The notes under the pieces are model-generated. The model did no database searches. It saw nothing but the letters and a program-made list of their open reading frames with translations, and was not told where the DNA came from. Below are positions 21,261 to 22,664 of a stretch of DNA of 22,664 nt, piece after piece. Made by a program: the position numbers and the translations under genes. The DNA is from Clostridia bacterium (lineage in GTDB: Bacteria; Bacillota; Clostridia; Christensenellales; UBA3700), in the NCBI GenBank assembly GCA_900772745.1, contig CAAGRV010000163.1, forward strand, positions 1 to 22,664, in the 5' to 3' direction. Positions within the stretch are counted from its first letter, which is position 1, and each line of letters starts with the position of its first letter.

Positions 21261-22628
21261 CTAGCCTCTGTCTTCGAGATCTACATAGTCTTTGCGTGGA
21301 GCAACGGCGATATATGCAGGACGAATGATTTTGCCACGATTGGAGAGCTCTTCCAGTCTGTGAGCTGACCAACCTACGATACGAGAAACCGCAAAGATAG
21401 GTGTAAAGAGTACCTCAGGTATTTTGAGCAAGCGGTAAACATAGCCAGTGTAGAAGTCGATATTTACGCTTACGCCCTTGTACATTACACGATTTTCGCT
21501 GATAATCTTCGGAGCAAGTCTTTGAATTTTGGTATAGAGTTCATAGAACTTGTTGTGGTACTTGTGACTCATAAAATTCTCGATATAATTGTGCAAAATG
21601 TTGGCTCTAGGATCTGAGATAGAATAAACTGCGTGACCTAGACCATAGATAAGTCCCGAGCCGTCGAAAGCCTCTTTGTTGAGGATTTTACGTAAATAAT
21701 CTGAGATTGCCTCGTCGGACATATCAGGCACATTTTTCATAATGTCATCGAGCATTTGGATAACTTTGAGATTGGCTCCGCCGTGGCGAGGTCCTTTGAG
21801 AGAACCAAGTGATGCGGCAACGCAAGAGTAAGTGTCTGTGCCAGAAGAAGTAACTACGTGGGTGGTAAACGTTGAGTTGTTACCGCCACCGTGTTCGGCT
21901 TGGAGCACCATACAAATGTCGAGCATATGCGCCTCTTCTTGGGTGTAGCCATTGCTACCTTTGAGAAGATAAAGAATATTTTCTGCGGTAGAGAGGTTGT
22001 CTTTTGGAAGACGGATATACAAGTTTTGACCAAGATGATAGTGGTTGTATGCTTGATAGCTGTAAACAGCGAGCATTGGCATCAAAGCAATGAGTTGGAT
22101 AGATTGTCTAAACACGTTCTTGATGCTTATATCGTCGGCGTTGTTGTCGTAAGAGTAGAGTGTAAGCACGCTACGAGCAAGCGCATTCATCATATCCTTA
22201 GAAGGTGCTTTGAGCACAACGTCACGCACGAAACTTTCAGGAAGTTTGCGATACATAGCAAGCAAATGAGTAAAGTCTTCGAGTTGCTTTTTGGTAGGAA
22301 GTTGACCACATAGCAACAAATACGCACACTCTTCGTAGCCATATCTTTTGCCATTGAAACCATTTACAAAATCATAAATATCAATTCCACGATAGAACAT
22401 TTCGCCTTCGATTGGTGTTCTCTCGCCCTTTTCGTTGGTTGCAAAACCGTTCATTTCGGAAATTTCGGTAAGTCCAGTGACTACACCAACGCCGTTGTTG
22501 TCACGCAAACCACGAAAAACTTTGTAGCGGTCATATAGTTCGGCTTGGATTTGGTCGCATTGGAAAGCAAGATCACTGAGCTCCGAAATATATTCGCTAG
22601 ATTTTTTTAGTACCTCTTTGAATGTCAT
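21261..22628 (-). CDS. citrate synthase (citrate/2-methylcitrate synthase family)
   Basis: A 455-residue cytosolic enzyme joining oxaloacetate and acetyl-CoA to citrate. Active-site motifs are AEHGGGNNSTF (His246), GPRHGGAN (His282), GLGHAVYSISDPR (His332) and VNIDFYTG (Asp391), all in the right order. An N-terminal extension of about 45 residues precedes TGLTEISEMNGF, as in the longer clostridial forms. AAAGGAG precedes ATG 22628. It is a single-gene unit here with a strong terminator. In strict anaerobes it usually supplies 2-oxoglutarate for glutamate synthesis. 2-methylcitrate activity cannot be excluded. Confidence 0.95.
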   Translation of the reverse strand: MTFKEVLKKSSEYISELSDLAFQCDQIQAELYDRYKVFRGLRDNNGVGVVTGLTEISEMNGFATNEKGERTPIEGEMFYRGIDIYDFVNGFNGKRYGYEECAYLLLCGQLPTKKQLEDFTHLLAMYRKLPESFVRDVVLKAPSKDMMNALARSVLTLYSYDNNADDISIKNVFRQSIQLIALMPMLAVYSYQAYNHYHLGQNLYIRLPKDNLSTAENILYLLKGSNGYTQEEAHMLDICMVLQAEHGGGNNSTFTTHVVTSSGTDTYSCVAASLGSLKGPRHGGANLKVIQMLDDIMKNVPDMSDEAISDYLRKILNKEAFDGSGLIYGLGHAVYSISDPRANILHNYIENFMSHKYHNKFYELYTKIQRLAPKIISENRVMYKGVSVNIDFYTGYVYRLLKIPEVLFTPIFAVSRIVGWSAHRLEELSNRGKIIRPAYIAVAPRKDYVDLEDRG

Positions 22629-22650
22629 ACAAAATCTCCTTTATTTGTCT

Positions 22651-22656
22651 ATAATA
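22651..22656 (-). promoter_or_regulatory. possible -10 box of the citrate synthase gene
   Basis: TATTAT on the minus strand about 22 nt before the ATG. The -35 box would lie beyond the window edge. Confidence 0.4.
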
Positions 22657-22664
22657 GCATAAGA

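Noticed and set aside
1..22664. CRISPR array, tRNA or rRNA genes, toxin-antitoxin pair, prophage or complete IS
   Set aside because: No regularly spaced repeats, cloverleaf-like sequences, nuclease, transposase or integrase motifs were seen on either strand.

Overview
The window most resembles chromosomal DNA of an uncultured anaerobic member of the Clostridia (Bacillota). This rests on the purine-rich Shine-Dalgarno sites, a TPP riboswitch with a Rho-independent terminator, rubrerythrin, a YerC-type TrpR-like regulator, MBG-domain and BspA-like surface proteins, and a clostridial-type citrate synthase. The exact taxon cannot be fixed from the sequence. There is no rRNA, tRNA, CRISPR array, integrase or complete insertion sequence. 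Most of the window is ordinary housekeeping DNA. Most genes are separated by clear -35/-10 promoters and hairpin terminators.

Left part (1-2330, minus strand): xanthine phosphoribosyltransferase, then a BMP-family nucleoside-binding lipoprotein and the start of its ABC ATPase. This is a purine salvage and uptake block. Facing away on the plus strand (2459-4890) are an RsmF-like rRNA m5C methyltransferase and a D-2-hydroxyacid dehydrogenase.

Middle (4989-10728, plus strand): a tightly overlapping four-gene unit encodes an MBG-domain cell-surface protein, a small exported protein, a PLP aminotransferase and a HAD phosphatase. It is followed by separately promoted yerC and a metallo-beta-lactamase-fold hydrolase. 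A strikingly AT-rich orphan membrane protein follows (10910-11587).

Thiamine block (15410-11702, minus strand): promoter, TPP riboswitch and terminator, then a SAM methyltransferase, an MTH1187-type thiamine-binding protein, and a ThiX/ThiY/ThiZ-like ABC importer for thiamine or its pyrimidine precursor. The methyltransferase as first gene of a TPP-controlled uptake operon is the most interesting functional association here.

Right part: rubrerythrin (minus), a BspA-like lipoprotein (plus), and a plus-strand unit with a 34-residue ORF, a PflA-like radical SAM protein and cytidine deaminase. Then come a 119-bp element with 10-bp inverted ends, a small minus-strand ORF ending at it, an RlmD-like 23S rRNA methyltransferase, a membrane zinc-ribbon protein (minus) and citrate synthase (minus).

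Cross-cutting observation: three plus-strand genes (both rRNA methyltransferases and the MBG surface protein) have consensus promoters whose -10 box ends 6-7 nt before the ATG and no Shine-Dalgarno site, so their mRNAs look leaderless. No single locus is clearly a new defence or mobile system. The best leads are the TPP-controlled methyltransferase, the leaderless group, and two small structured elements at 17306-17338 and 18764-18882.
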